Of a stretch of 64,000 nt of DNA, positions 53,046-60,505 are shown piece after piece (positions within the stretch are counted from its first letter, which is position 1; each line of letters begins with the position of its first letter). The notes under the pieces were generated by a model. The model was not told where the DNA came from, did no database searches, and was given only the letters and a program-made list of their open reading frames with translations. Source of the stretch: Muribaculaceae bacterium (lineage in GTDB: Bacteria; Bacteroidota; Bacteroidia; Bacteroidales; Muribaculaceae). Location of the stretch: positions 62,001 to 126,000 of the forward strand of contig JAFLTW010000003.1 in NCBI GenBank assembly GCA_022509085.1, read 5' to 3'. The translations under genes and the position numbers were made by a program.

Positions 53046-53621
53046 TCACTTCTTCTTTTCCTTCTTCACGCTGAAGCCGAAGCGTCCAATCAGATCGCCA
53101 AGCGAGTAATATGCGCCGTGGCTGAACACCAGCAGGCCCGCATCCTTAAGTGAGAAAGCCCCGGTGGCGGGGTCGATCCACCGTTCGTCAGCCCGCACGT
53201 TGAGCACGTCGGCAATAAACATGTCGTGGGTGCCTAAAGGCACCACCTCCCTCACCCGACACTCTATGCTGAGAGGCGACTGGGCGATGGTAGGCGACGA
53301 AACTTTCTCACCCGGCAACGGTGTAAGACCGGTCTTCTTCCACTTGTCATACTCTGCGCCTGAGCGCACTCCTACCCAATCGGTGGCATGTGCCATCTCC
53401 ACTGTGGTGAGGTTGAGCGTAAACTCCCCCCTCTTCATGAGTAGGGGATAGGAGTAGCGGGAGGGACGTATAGAAATATAGAGCATTGCCGGGTCGGAAC
53501 AGATTGTGCCAGTCCATGCGATGGTAAGCATGTTCCATTCCGAGGGGTCTGCTCCCACCGTCACTATCGCCGCTGGCACCGGGTAAACCATCGTCCCGGG
53601 CCTCCATGAAATCTTTCCCAT
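53046..53621 (-). CDS. Flavin reductase-like FMN-binding split-barrel protein
   Basis: The 191-residue protein has the flavin-reductase start PGTMVYPVPAAIVTVGA followed by NMLTIAWTGTICSDPAMLYISIRPSRYSYPL and a FTLNLTT strand, as in the FMN-binding split-barrel family. It would pass electrons from a nicotinamide or ferredoxin to flavin; the substrate is unknown. A TAAATTTG box at 53737-53730 suggests its own promoter with a leader of about 100 bases. It looks like an ordinary metabolic gene within the island. Confidence 0.85.
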   Translation of the reverse strand: MGKISWRPGTMVYPVPAAIVTVGADPSEWNMLTIAWTGTICSDPAMLYISIRPSRYSYPLLMKRGEFTLNLTTVEMAHATDWVGVRSGAEYDKWKKTGLTPLPGEKVSSPTIAQSPLSIECRVREVVPLGTHDMFIADVLNVRADERWIDPATGAFSLKDAGLLVFSHGAYYSLGDLIGRFGFSVKKEKKK

Positions 53622-53853
53622 ATTTCTTCCTCAGGATATTATCAATTCCAGGTATCAGTTATATTGGTTATACATTGGAAAGCTGAAAAGATCCTCCTAT
53701 CCTTTTCGTAAACATTAGCTATTAGAACGCAAATTTAATAAGATAGTTTTAAAAATGGAAACATATTGAGCAAAAATCAAAAAAGGAGCTCCTGCCATAT
53801 ATATGCTTTCAAAAGTTAGAACACAGACTTGAAAGTAGTCATCGGGTACCTAC

Positions 53854-53900
53854 GGTATCGCAGGTATCGTAAGGTATCACAAAGGTATCGCAGACTATCG
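53854..53900. repeat. Iterated GGTATCG repeats before the 402-residue gene
   Basis: GGTATC occurs at 53854, 53863, 53873 and 53884, with a degenerate CTATCG near 53895. The spacing of 9-11 bases is about one helical turn. The array ends next to the -33 element at 53906. The rest of the 367-base interval (53622-53988) is AT-rich and holds no gene I can see. Confidence 0.8.
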
Positions 53901-53905
53901 TATGG

Positions 53906-53937
53906 TTTGGTAATATCATAAATTTGGACTATATTTG
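53906..53937 (+). promoter_or_regulatory. Promoter of the 402-residue gene
   Basis: TTTG (53906-53909), 20-base spacer, TATATTTG (53930-53937). The predicted start near 53942 leaves a 47-base leader. Confidence 0.82.
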
Positions 53938-53988
53938 CTGATTAGGCGTGGCCAAAGTCAATGCTGAAAACTAAAAAGAAGAAACACT

Positions 53989-55197
53989 ATGTTAGATTTA
54001 CCCATTCTTAACTTTAAAGATCTATATCAGCTTTGGCGTTATAGCGACAGGCATCACTTCTACAATGGAGTGGCGCCCGATGATCCTTCACTTGAAGTTA
54101 TGTTAAGGATTGAAAAGACTATGCAACGTCTGAAAGTGATGGGGGATGACGACAGAAGAACCCTTTGGATTAGACTGAAATCCCCGGCCAGATATCGATA
54201 TGGAATTGTTGATGAGCAGAAGTTTTATTGGTGCCAATTGTCAACTGCCAAATATGAGGGGCGACACTATCTTATTTTGGACAATCCGGACGGCTGGGGG
54301 AATCGGCTTATGCTTATGAGTTGTCATAATGCATCTCGATTACGAGATGTATCAGATTACAAAGTGGACGTAATGGATGGGCTGCTTTTACTTGAAGGAT
54401 ACGTGAATGCATTGGTGGCTTCCATCTGTGAAAACCCAGATGTTTATAACGACTATGTAGAGAAGAATCTTCCTTATGGACTTAGAAGCGGCAGAATAAG
54501 GAGAGCTGATCTAAACCGCCTTTTGCCCGACTATAGAATATTCGAGGATGCGGTGCAGGCCGTTGATGTGTTGGACCGGCAGCAAACAATGCCTCTTTGG
54601 ACAACCGAAAGAATGACTCTCAGGACCTATATGCATGTATGGCGCATAGCGTACGAAGGATATATGAACGGAAATGAATGGAGGTCCGAACAAAGAGACC
54701 TTTCAGGAATGACTGATGAGGAAGTTTTTAGAAGATACAGCTCCAAAGGTCGGGAAACGGAAGGTCTTGATCTTGATTCTGAAAAGGCTTTTGAAGACTG
54801 GGATAAAGCCAATAGTTCATTTCATAATATGGATGTAGCTTATGCCAGAATACATTTATGGCCTGTCCGCAACGGTGAATATCTGGATCAGAGGACAGAT
54901 ATTCCTGAAAGTTCTTGGTATTTTGCTCTCGAGTATAGTGTGAGTGGATATTCAAAGGCCATGATAAATATTTTGGATAATTTGATTAGTGCAGGTATTA
55001 ACGTTGATTCTCGATCCGTTGAGAGGCTTCGTCGGATGGCTCAGGAGACCGACTTTGTAAGCATAAGTCCTTATCCAAATAAGTATCATCATACGGAAGA
55101 GGAGGGTAATGAGATTTATCTGCCCTCAAGAAAACCAAAAAGTATAATAAAGGCTGCTGAATGGTATCCTCAGCAATGCGTAGAGCCGATGGATTAA
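53989..55197 (+). CDS. Protein of unknown function
   Basis: I do not recognise this 402-residue protein. It is soluble by composition (no signal peptide or membrane helix) and alpha/beta in pattern: FKDLYQLWRYSDRHHFYNGV at the start; YRYGIVDEQKFYWCQL near 69; RTYMHVWRIAYEGYMNGNEW near 206; a C-terminal helical block (YSKAMINILDNLISAGINVD). It has several Trp residues and an acidic middle. It is the only gene behind the iterated-repeat promoter and lies before YefM-YoeB, so an independent, controlled unit in the island. No function can be given. Confidence 0.75.
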   Translation: MLDLPILNFKDLYQLWRYSDRHHFYNGVAPDDPSLEVMLRIEKTMQRLKVMGDDDRRTLWIRLKSPARYRYGIVDEQKFYWCQLSTAKYEGRHYLILDNPDGWGNRLMLMSCHNASRLRDVSDYKVDVMDGLLLLEGYVNALVASICENPDVYNDYVEKNLPYGLRSGRIRRADLNRLLPDYRIFEDAVQAVDVLDRQQTMPLWTTERMTLRTYMHVWRIAYEGYMNGNEWRSEQRDLSGMTDEEVFRRYSSKGRETEGLDLDSEKAFEDWDKANSSFHNMDVAYARIHLWPVRNGEYLDQRTDIPESSWYFALEYSVSGYSKAMINILDNLISAGINVDSRSVERLRRMAQETDFVSISPYPNKYHHTEEEGNEIYLPSRKPKSIIKAAEWYPQQCVEPMD

Positions 55198-55236
55198 GTG
55201 CAATGGCTCTTCCCTTTTGCACATGAAAATTAGTAT

Positions 55237-55256
55237 GTGTACACTATTTTGTACAA
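55237..55256. promoter_or_regulatory. YefM-type operator with two TGTACA palindromes
   Basis: GTGTACAC (55237-55244) and TTGTACAA (55249-55256) are centred 12 bases apart. In E. coli the yefM-yoeB operator has TGTACA-core palindromes with the same 12-base spacing, bound by YefM. The pair is directly upstream of the -33 box. Confidence 0.75.
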
Positions 55257-55259
55257 ATA

Positions 55260-55291
55260 TTTGTTTTGATATTATAAAATGATTAAATTTG
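55260..55291 (+). promoter_or_regulatory. Promoter of the yefM-yoeB module
   Basis: TTTG (55260-55263), 20 bases, TAAATTTG (55284-55291). The predicted start near 55296 lies after the ATG at 55279, so translation begins at 55309. Confidence 0.84.
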
Positions 55292-55308
55292 CACAAAAGA
55301 TAGATATT

Positions 55309-55560
55309 ATGGAAGCATTATCAGTAAGGGATTATCGGAATAATCTGGCGACTTATTTTGAAAAGGCCGATGAAGGAACCCCGGTTCTTATCCGCCGGAA
55401 AAACAAGCTCTATGCCCTGACGAGCATAGGGAAAGAGGACTTGATGATAACTCCCGACCTTCAGAAACGGATTGATGAGGCACGGGAAGCCTATAGGTCA
55501 GGGAATGTGGTATCTGTAAAATCCAAAGAAGATCTGCACTCATTTCTTGATTCGCTTTAA
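55309..55560 (+). CDS. yefM: Phd/YefM-family antitoxin
   Basis: The 83-residue product starts MEALSVRDYRNNLATYFEKA, with the Phd/YefM DNA-binding fold, and continues EGTPVLIRRKNKLYALTS, then a charged tail that would wrap the toxin. I start at 55309 and not 55279 because the promoter places the mRNA start between them. It represses its own operon through the TGTACA sites at 55237-55256. The stop shares a base with the yoeB ATG (TAATG). Confidence 0.88.
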   Translation: MEALSVRDYRNNLATYFEKADEGTPVLIRRKNKLYALTSIGKEDLMITPDLQKRIDEAREAYRSGNVVSVKSKEDLHSFLDSL

Positions 55561-55832
55561 TGTATACTCTTGATTTTGACCCCAAGGTGGTAAGGGTTAT
55601 GGCAAAATGGAAGAAATCCAATCCTAACCTTTTCAAGAAACTCGGTAAGATACTTGATGCAATCCAGGAGGACCCACGCAACGGAATCGGCCATCCTGAG
55701 CCGTTGGTAGGAAGAAATGGAATCACATATTCACGCCGAATTACGGCCCATGACCGAATCATTTATGATATCTACGATGAGGAAGTGCATGTGTTGGTAA
55801 TTGAATTGGAGGGTCATTATGAGGACAAATAA
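55560..55832 (+). CDS. yoeB: Txe/YoeB-family mRNA-interferase toxin
   Basis: The 90-residue protein has the RelE-superfamily fold of YoeB. GRNGITYSRRITAHDRIIYDI near 61-81 contains the conserved Arg residues, and the protein ends LEGHYEDK, where YoeB has its catalytic His-Tyr pair (H86, Y87). It cuts mRNA at the ribosome in translated frames. It starts one base inside the yefM stop, which fits strict coupling to the antitoxin. All key residues are present, so the toxin looks active. Confidence 0.88.
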   Translation: MYTLDFDPKVVRVMAKWKKSNPNLFKKLGKILDAIQEDPRNGIGHPEPLVGRNGITYSRRITAHDRIIYDIYDEEVHVLVIELEGHYEDK

Positions 55833-55965
55833 AAAACTCGAAAGAAAACGGGTGGATAAAATATCCGACCGTTTCGACATTCGAGTGGAGATAGAACCCG
55901 TAGAATTCGACGACATGGCCAACCGCGCCCTCGACCGCCCCCAAACCTTCGGTGTAGCGTTCTAA
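55819..55965 (+). CDS. Small open frame after yoeB, possible gene remnant
   Basis: An ATG inside the end of yoeB opens 48 codons (MRTNKKLERKRVDKISDRFD, then VEIEPVEFDDMAN, ending FGVAF). It overlaps yoeB by 14 bases. The C-terminal part looks like the end of a larger protein. I do not recognise it; it may be an old fragment. Confidence 0.35.
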   Translation: MRTNKKLERKRVDKISDRFDIRVEIEPVEFDDMANRALDRPQTFGVAF

Positions 55966-55974
55966 AACAATGAA

Positions 55975-56259
55975 ATGAGAAAAACCATGACAAAACGCAA
56001 TCAGATACAGATCTTCAATGAGAAGAAAGTGCGCACCGTTTGGGACAGCGACACCGAAGAATGGTATTTCTCAGTAGTAGATACAGTAGAGATACTGACA
56101 GATAGCCCGGATCCCAAACGCTATTGGAGTGTGTTAAAAACATGCTTGAAAAAAGAAGGCGTTGAACCTACTATAATTTGTAGTACTTTGAAATTGAAAG
56201 CTGCTGACGGTAAGATGCGAATGAGGGATGTGGCTTATTTTGAAGGAGGAGACCGTTAA
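55975..56259 (+). pseudogene. Truncated Bro-N phage antirepressor-like gene
   Basis: NQIQIFNEKKVRTVWDSDTE, then WYFSVVDTVEILTDSPDPKRYW, is the Bro-N domain of phage and island antirepressors. It is cut after MRDVAYFEGGDR at residue 94; a full Bro-N family gene continues for at least another 100 residues. I read it as a broken copy. It is followed 33 bases later by the kinase start. Confidence 0.7.
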
Positions 56260-56292
56260 CCAAAACGTTATCGGCGGAGACCATGGGTTGAA

Positions 56293-57669
56293 ATGAAGAA
56301 TTCGGAATTTGAGAAAGACGTGGTGAATCCCACCAGTGGGTTACGGCTTGTGCCGCTGGAGAAAGCCTCGGGTGGCACGTGTAATGCATATACGGCGCGT
56401 CTTTTTGGCAAGAAGGTTTTCGTCAAGGAGATACGGCCGGAGCTCGCCAACGATGCCAGAATGCTTGCGGCCTTCCGGAAGGAAGCAGAAATAGGGTTCC
56501 GTCTCGACCATCCTAACCTGCCGAAATATATCTTCGCAGAGGGAATACTTTCTTCCGAAAGATATATCGTGCAGGAATTCATTGACGGCCTTACACTTCC
56601 TGACTTCATCAATGAAAACCCGACATATTTCAAAAACAGGAGAAATGCAGAGAGGTTCATCCGGGAATTCATAGATGTTATCGACTACCTCCACCGCAAC
56701 CAGATAGTGCATCTTGACCTTAAGCCAGAGAATATCCTTATCTCTAGAGTCGGCAACTCTCTTAAACTCGTTGACTTAGGCTTTTGTGCATCTGATTGCC
56801 ATGACGGCACAAGAGGATTCACCACCGGTGAGCTTGCTCCGGAAGGAGCCGTAAATCCGAAAGAACGAGGAGCAGAGAGCGACTATTACGGTATCGGGAA
56901 AATTTTAAGCTACATCCGCTCCCACACTCCCGGCTTGTCCGGCAGAGAATTCAGAACCCTTGAGAGAGGATTGCTTCAGCCCGACCCCTCAAAACGTATA
57001 TCATCGAAAGAAGAGATTGAAAAGATTTTAGAGAGAAAGGTCAGATTGGGGATAGTATGGCTTTGGGGCGGCACCGTCCTGATAATCTCAGCCATTGCTT
57101 TCCTCTTTATCGTTATGGTTGACGTTGTGGATCCCGATGACGCTACTGCCGGTGAAACGGCTGAGAACCATGAGTTACCGGTCGTTGAAGAAACCGAGAC
57201 GCAGATTAACACAAAAGAGCCTATAGGTATTCGCGTCTCTGACGGAACATATAGGGAAACTCCTGATCCACTTCTGGGTGGGGAAGAAAAACTTCCTCCG
57301 CAAAACCAAGAATCGAATATCCCGTTACAAAGCGGTTTTACGTATGAATCTTACGATAAATTAAAAGCCGAGATGGAGGCAAACATAAATAAAAATTTTG
57401 CCGACTTCAACGAAATGGTTAGCTCCTTTATTAAGGAGAGGAGGTATTCGGATCGCGACTATAAGATTATCACGACATCCTATCGCGAAGCATTACATAA
57501 AACATTCGATACGGCTCCCTATAAGGCCAAATATAAAGATTTGTCGCCATCTTTGATAGATGACACGATGGCCGAGTTGATGCAAAAACTTGAAAAGAAT
57601 AACCGGGGGACGGTCTATAACGAGTATATTGAGCTGTATCAGAGGTCGGCGGAAGGCTCTTCCAAATAG
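56293..57669 (+). CDS. Membrane-anchored Hanks-type Ser/Thr protein kinase
   Basis: Residues 20-250 are the kinase: Gly-rich GGTCNAY, K45 in VFVKE, HLDLKPEN at 140-147 (D142) and DLGFC with D161. The APE region reads GELAPEG near 179. A single transmembrane helix is predicted near 253-276, then an acidic linker and a coiled, charged periplasmic domain to 458. The kinase would be in the cytoplasm and sense or signal through the outside domain. All catalytic residues are present. The 3' end overlaps the convergent regulator gene by 31 bases. Confidence 0.86.
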   Translation: MKNSEFEKDVVNPTSGLRLVPLEKASGGTCNAYTARLFGKKVFVKEIRPELANDARMLAAFRKEAEIGFRLDHPNLPKYIFAEGILSSERYIVQEFIDGLTLPDFINENPTYFKNRRNAERFIREFIDVIDYLHRNQIVHLDLKPENILISRVGNSLKLVDLGFCASDCHDGTRGFTTGELAPEGAVNPKERGAESDYYGIGKILSYIRSHTPGLSGREFRTLERGLLQPDPSKRISSKEEIEKILERKVRLGIVWLWGGTVLIISAIAFLFIVMVDVVDPDDATAGETAENHELPVVEETETQINTKEPIGIRVSDGTYRETPDPLLGGEEKLPPQNQESNIPLQSGFTYESYDKLKAEMEANINKNFADFNEMVSSFIKERRYSDRDYKIITTSYREALHKTFDTAPYKAKYKDLSPSLIDDTMAELMQKLEKNNRGTVYNEYIELYQRSAEGSSK

Positions 57670-58211
57670 AGATTGTAAATTCCCGACACTTTCCCTGCCG
57701 TATATCGGCCGAGATCGACGCCCCCACGCATCACCTTGCTTACTATAAGTGGGGAATTATTGATGAAACTTGCCACGGAGATGATATCCCCATCCTGCAG
57801 ACTGCCATTCTCGCTTATCACTACCTCGAATTCCGAATTGCCCAGATAGCGCAGCTTCACTTTCCTATCAGGCAGATATTCGAAAGTTACCTGTTGCCCC
57901 GGAAGCAGATCTGCCGAGACAATATCGGCCTTCTCTTCAAAGTCGGAATCGCCTCTACCCGCAACGTTACGCTTCATATCCTCATAGTTATCGAAACCAC
58001 AATACTTGGCCAGGATGTCTAAAGTGGACTGCCTCGGCTCCTTTACGTCTGAAACGAAGCCAAGGATGCGCTTAAGTGTGGTTACACCTATTGTCTCATT
58101 GAGAGACTCTCGAACGCTCAAGGCAAGACGATGGCAATCTGCCGGGTAGCGGATAGGCTCTCCGTATGCCCGTTCTATTTCTGCTTTTATTGCAGCCGGT
58201 AGTGAAAACAT
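57639..58211 (-). CDS. Small regulator-like protein with N-terminal HTH-like region
   Basis: The 190-residue protein starts MFSLPAAIKAEIERAYG and has a helical first 90 residues (IGVTTLKRILGFVSDVKEPR; TLDILAKYCGFDNYEDM), like an HTH-regulator core. A beta-rich part from 105 follows (LLPGQQVTFEYLPDRKVKLR). The start at 58211 was chosen because the promoter at 58216-58247 would start transcription there, so the mRNA may be leaderless. It faces the RNA-rich interval at 58212-58985 and could control it; this is an inference. I do not know a named family for the C-terminal part. Confidence 0.65.
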   Translation of the reverse strand: MFSLPAAIKAEIERAYGEPIRYPADCHRLALSVRESLNETIGVTTLKRILGFVSDVKEPRQSTLDILAKYCGFDNYEDMKRNVAGRGDSDFEEKADIVSADLLPGQQVTFEYLPDRKVKLRYLGNSEFEVVISENGSLQDGDIISVASFINNSPLIVSKVMRGGVDLGRYTAGKVSGIYNLYLEEPSADL

Positions 58212-58215
58212 ACCA

Positions 58216-58247
58216 CAAAAATAGGCAAAGATGAACAATATTACAAA
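58216..58247 (-). promoter_or_regulatory. Promoter of the regulator gene, leaderless
   Basis: Minus strand TTTG (58247-58244), 20 bases, TATTTTTG (58223-58216). The transcript would start near 58211, at the ATG itself. Confidence 0.72.
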
Positions 58248-58268
58248 TAAAAAGCTTAATTTTGCATA

Positions 58269-58491
58269 CTGTCTTATTTAGATTCCCCGGAGCGGCGGGG
58301 CTTAGACAAATTGTAAACGCAAGTTCTTACATTCCGGAAACTTCGCAACTTTCAAGGTCATCGGTAAGAGCGGGCGCATATTGGCGTGCATCAACAGGTG
58401 CGAACGCGGATATGACGACGTTCTGCGATGACGGGCAATGCGAAGGCCTCCGGTTGAAGAGCGTCAATATCCAAAGCGTTCGCATTTTTTT
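58269..58491 (+). ncRNA. Predicted structured RNA A
   Basis: TAATTTTG at 58257-58264 is a -7 box (no clear -33). The transcript would contain the 18-base motif at 58334 and end in a large hairpin: TGCGAACGC, GGATAT and GACG (58399-58417) pair with CGTC, ATATCC and GCGTTCGCA (58462-58484), with small bulges, then seven T. No open frame spans it. The architecture (promoter, shared motif, terminator) repeats in RNA C. Function unknown. Confidence 0.5.
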
Positions 58492-58542
58492 ATGCCGTTG
58501 AAAACGGATAAAACGGACCATTGCGCTCCATATGAAAAGAAT

Positions 58543-58550
58543 TAACTTTG
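58543..58550 (+). promoter_or_regulatory. -7 box B in the RNA interval
   Basis: TAACTTTG, with only a partial -33 match (ATTG near 58520). The second motif copy starts 23 bases downstream. No terminator-like hairpin follows, so the transcript may run into RNA C. Confidence 0.5.
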
Positions 58551-58624
58551 CAGAGGGAAATTGTTCAGACAGCCGGAAACTTCGCAACTTGTTTTTGTCG
58601 TCGCCTGAGAATATTTCCCCATAT

Positions 58625-58655
58625 TTTGCAAAACACAAAAAAAATATTAACTTTG
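58625..58655 (+). promoter_or_regulatory. Promoter C in the RNA interval
   Basis: TTTG (58625-58628), 19 bases, TAACTTTG (58648-58655). The transcript would start near 58660 and cover RNA C and possibly the nuclease operon. Confidence 0.72.
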
Positions 58656-58659
58656 CAAT

Positions 58660-58932
58660 CGGATGCAAGTGGGCGTCCGTTTACATTGAGGGAAACGTCA
58701 TGACAAAAGACGTTTGAATTCTTGACAAACCGGAAACTTCGCAACTTTCAGAGTCATCGTCAGGAATAGGAAGAAGTGCATCAGTAAGGCTTCGGGCCAA
58801 AGAGGGCGGAGAAATCCCTCATTACCGGAGTGTCTGCGTGGATTTATGCAAAGAGCCTATCCTTTCTGCAGGAAGGAGCGGATATCCAAGGTTTGGGATA
58901 TCAAAGGCTTGAGTCATGGAATCCGCGTTTTT
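58660..58932 (+). ncRNA. Predicted structured RNA C or leader of the nuclease operon
   Basis: It contains the third motif copy (58730) and inner hairpins (GATATCC/GGATATC at 58881-58902; TCCTT/AAGGA near 58860-58877). It ends in an 8-base stem CGTGGATT with AATCCGCG (58837-58844, 58920-58927), followed by TTTTTC. The nuclease ATG is 54 bases later, so it may act as an attenuator as well as an independent RNA. Confidence 0.45.
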
Positions 58933-58985
58933 CATTTTTATCTATTCCGGCAATTTGGATTCGTTGCCAGTGACGACCGACCAGA

Positions 58986-60464
58986 ATGGGCACAAATATG
59001 GCACCTCTTACTCTTGATGAAATAGAAGAGCTTAAGAGAATTAAGTCACAGAACTTGAAGATTGAGAACAAAAACAAATCTCAATCAGATGCCCTTTACA
59101 CCTATAACAAGAGAGGCGAAACCTCAACCGCTGCAACGGGCAGTAAATCTTTAAAACCTGGCATTGTCGTCAATAGAATGTATGTTGGCGGTTATCTTGA
59201 GTCGAATCTGGGCCACGAAATCATCAATCTTTTCAAGGCCGACAACGGGCATCACTATCTATATCTGAACTCTTCCGGTAGTTTTGCACGCGAGCACCGC
59301 GATATCGACTACATGCTTATGGTGAAATACGCCGATAAAGACACTTTTGAGGTTACGGGGCTGGCCAAAGGTCTTGAAATTGCGCCTGGAGCCGACAGCC
59401 CTCGCCCAAGAGACATCAAACAATTAGACAACGCCATAGCCGGTGAACAGAAAGACTATATACTCTCGCAGCCAGGAGGTGGAATAAAATACGGAGGCGT
59501 TTCCATCCTCGACATATTCAATGACGCCGAGCAACAGAGTGTCTTTATTACTTACAGGGCAAATGAAGTTTTAGTCCCGAAGGGAGACATGAGGATTTTT
59601 CTTAAATATCAAAAAGACGCACTTAACAGTTTCAAGGATAAAGAAATAGTCATAGCTCTTACACAGCATAATCTGCCAAAGACATCCTTAAAAAGCTATA
59701 TTTATCCTAAAAAGGAGAATCAGCCATCTTCTGATTACGAAAATATTGTTACCCACCTGATTGACAATAAAAGCCTTTGGACATCCTCCCGAGACTGGAC
59801 AATCAACCCCGGAGACACGATGAAAGAGAAAGAGGTATCGCTGTTTGAGATATGCCAAATCCAAGACGACGAAAACCGATTTTCCAATGCACTGGCTTAT
59901 TTCATGACTCGCCTGGAATACCGAAGTTTGTGGGTTGACTTTTTCGAAAAAGTCGGTGTTGAACTCAGTAAAGATTTTCAAGTGGAACGGGAGGCCTCAG
60001 CCAAGATAGAAGATAATGTAAAAAGCAAAACACTCCCTAACGGTGGAAGAATCGACCTGCTGATAAGCGATGATAAAAATTTGGTTATTGTCGAAAACAA
60101 GATAAAATCGGATATCAATACCGTGGAGCAAGACAGCAAGGATGGTACCACCCAGCTCGACCGATATGTAAATTATATCAATTGGAGAATCTCTAATGAA
60201 GATCCCGGGAGGAAAGGCAGTTTTTTGATTTTGTGTCCCGATTACAATCGTCCTGAATTGAGGGAGAGTGAGAAGATTTATAAAATCATCACATATGGAG
60301 ACCTTTATAATTATCTTTCCGATAAACCTCAGGTAGACAAAGACAATAATTTCAGAGCTTTCAAAAACGCAATGTTGCGTCACACCTATTCTACCCACAA
60401 CGGCTATCTCTACAACGAGATGCTTGAGAAATTTGAGAGAAGAATAAGTGAAATATCACTCTGA
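58986..60464 (+). CDS. PD-(D/E)XK nuclease-like protein
   Basis: Residues 1-170 hold a charged start and a beta-rich part (GIVVNRMYVGGYLESNLGHE); 170-300 is unassigned. Residues from about 300 (ENRFSNALAYFMTRLEYRSL) to 430 form a nuclease-like fold: GGRIDLLISDDKNLVIVENK, i.e. the D...ExK motif with IENK-type Lys, then QLDRYVNYINW. This resembles the PDDEXK_4 group common in defence islands. No signal peptide is present. Another ATG four codons downstream could be the start. It is the first gene of a compact operon. Activity and substrate are not known. Confidence 0.75.
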   Translation: MGTNMAPLTLDEIEELKRIKSQNLKIENKNKSQSDALYTYNKRGETSTAATGSKSLKPGIVVNRMYVGGYLESNLGHEIINLFKADNGHHYLYLNSSGSFAREHRDIDYMLMVKYADKDTFEVTGLAKGLEIAPGADSPRPRDIKQLDNAIAGEQKDYILSQPGGGIKYGGVSILDIFNDAEQQSVFITYRANEVLVPKGDMRIFLKYQKDALNSFKDKEIVIALTQHNLPKTSLKSYIYPKKENQPSSDYENIVTHLIDNKSLWTSSRDWTINPGDTMKEKEVSLFEICQIQDDENRFSNALAYFMTRLEYRSLWVDFFEKVGVELSKDFQVEREASAKIEDNVKSKTLPNGGRIDLLISDDKNLVIVENKIKSDINTVEQDSKDGTTQLDRYVNYINWRISNEDPGRKGSFLILCPDYNRPELRESEKIYKIITYGDLYNYLSDKPQVDKDNNFRAFKNAMLRHTYSTHNGYLYNEMLEKFERRISEISL

Positions 60465-60505
60465 AATACAGCCTATAAACATAACCAAAATAAATATTAT
60501 AAAGT

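Larger units (their letters stand above)
58334..58747 (+). repeat. Three copies of an 18-base motif
   Basis: CCGGAAACTTCGCAACTT occurs at 58334-58351, 58573-58590 and 58730-58747. Each contains two AACTT boxes 8 bases apart. Copies 1 and 3 share further bases after it (TTCA, then GTCATCG). The copies lie 70, 23 and 75 bases after TAnnTTTG boxes. Spacing between copies is 239 and 157 bases. Confidence 0.9.

Noticed and set aside
58334..58747. CRISPR array
   Set aside because: Only three copies, with unequal gaps of 239 and 157 bases, no spacer-like units of constant length and no cas genes in the window. The copies fit regulatory or RNA elements better.
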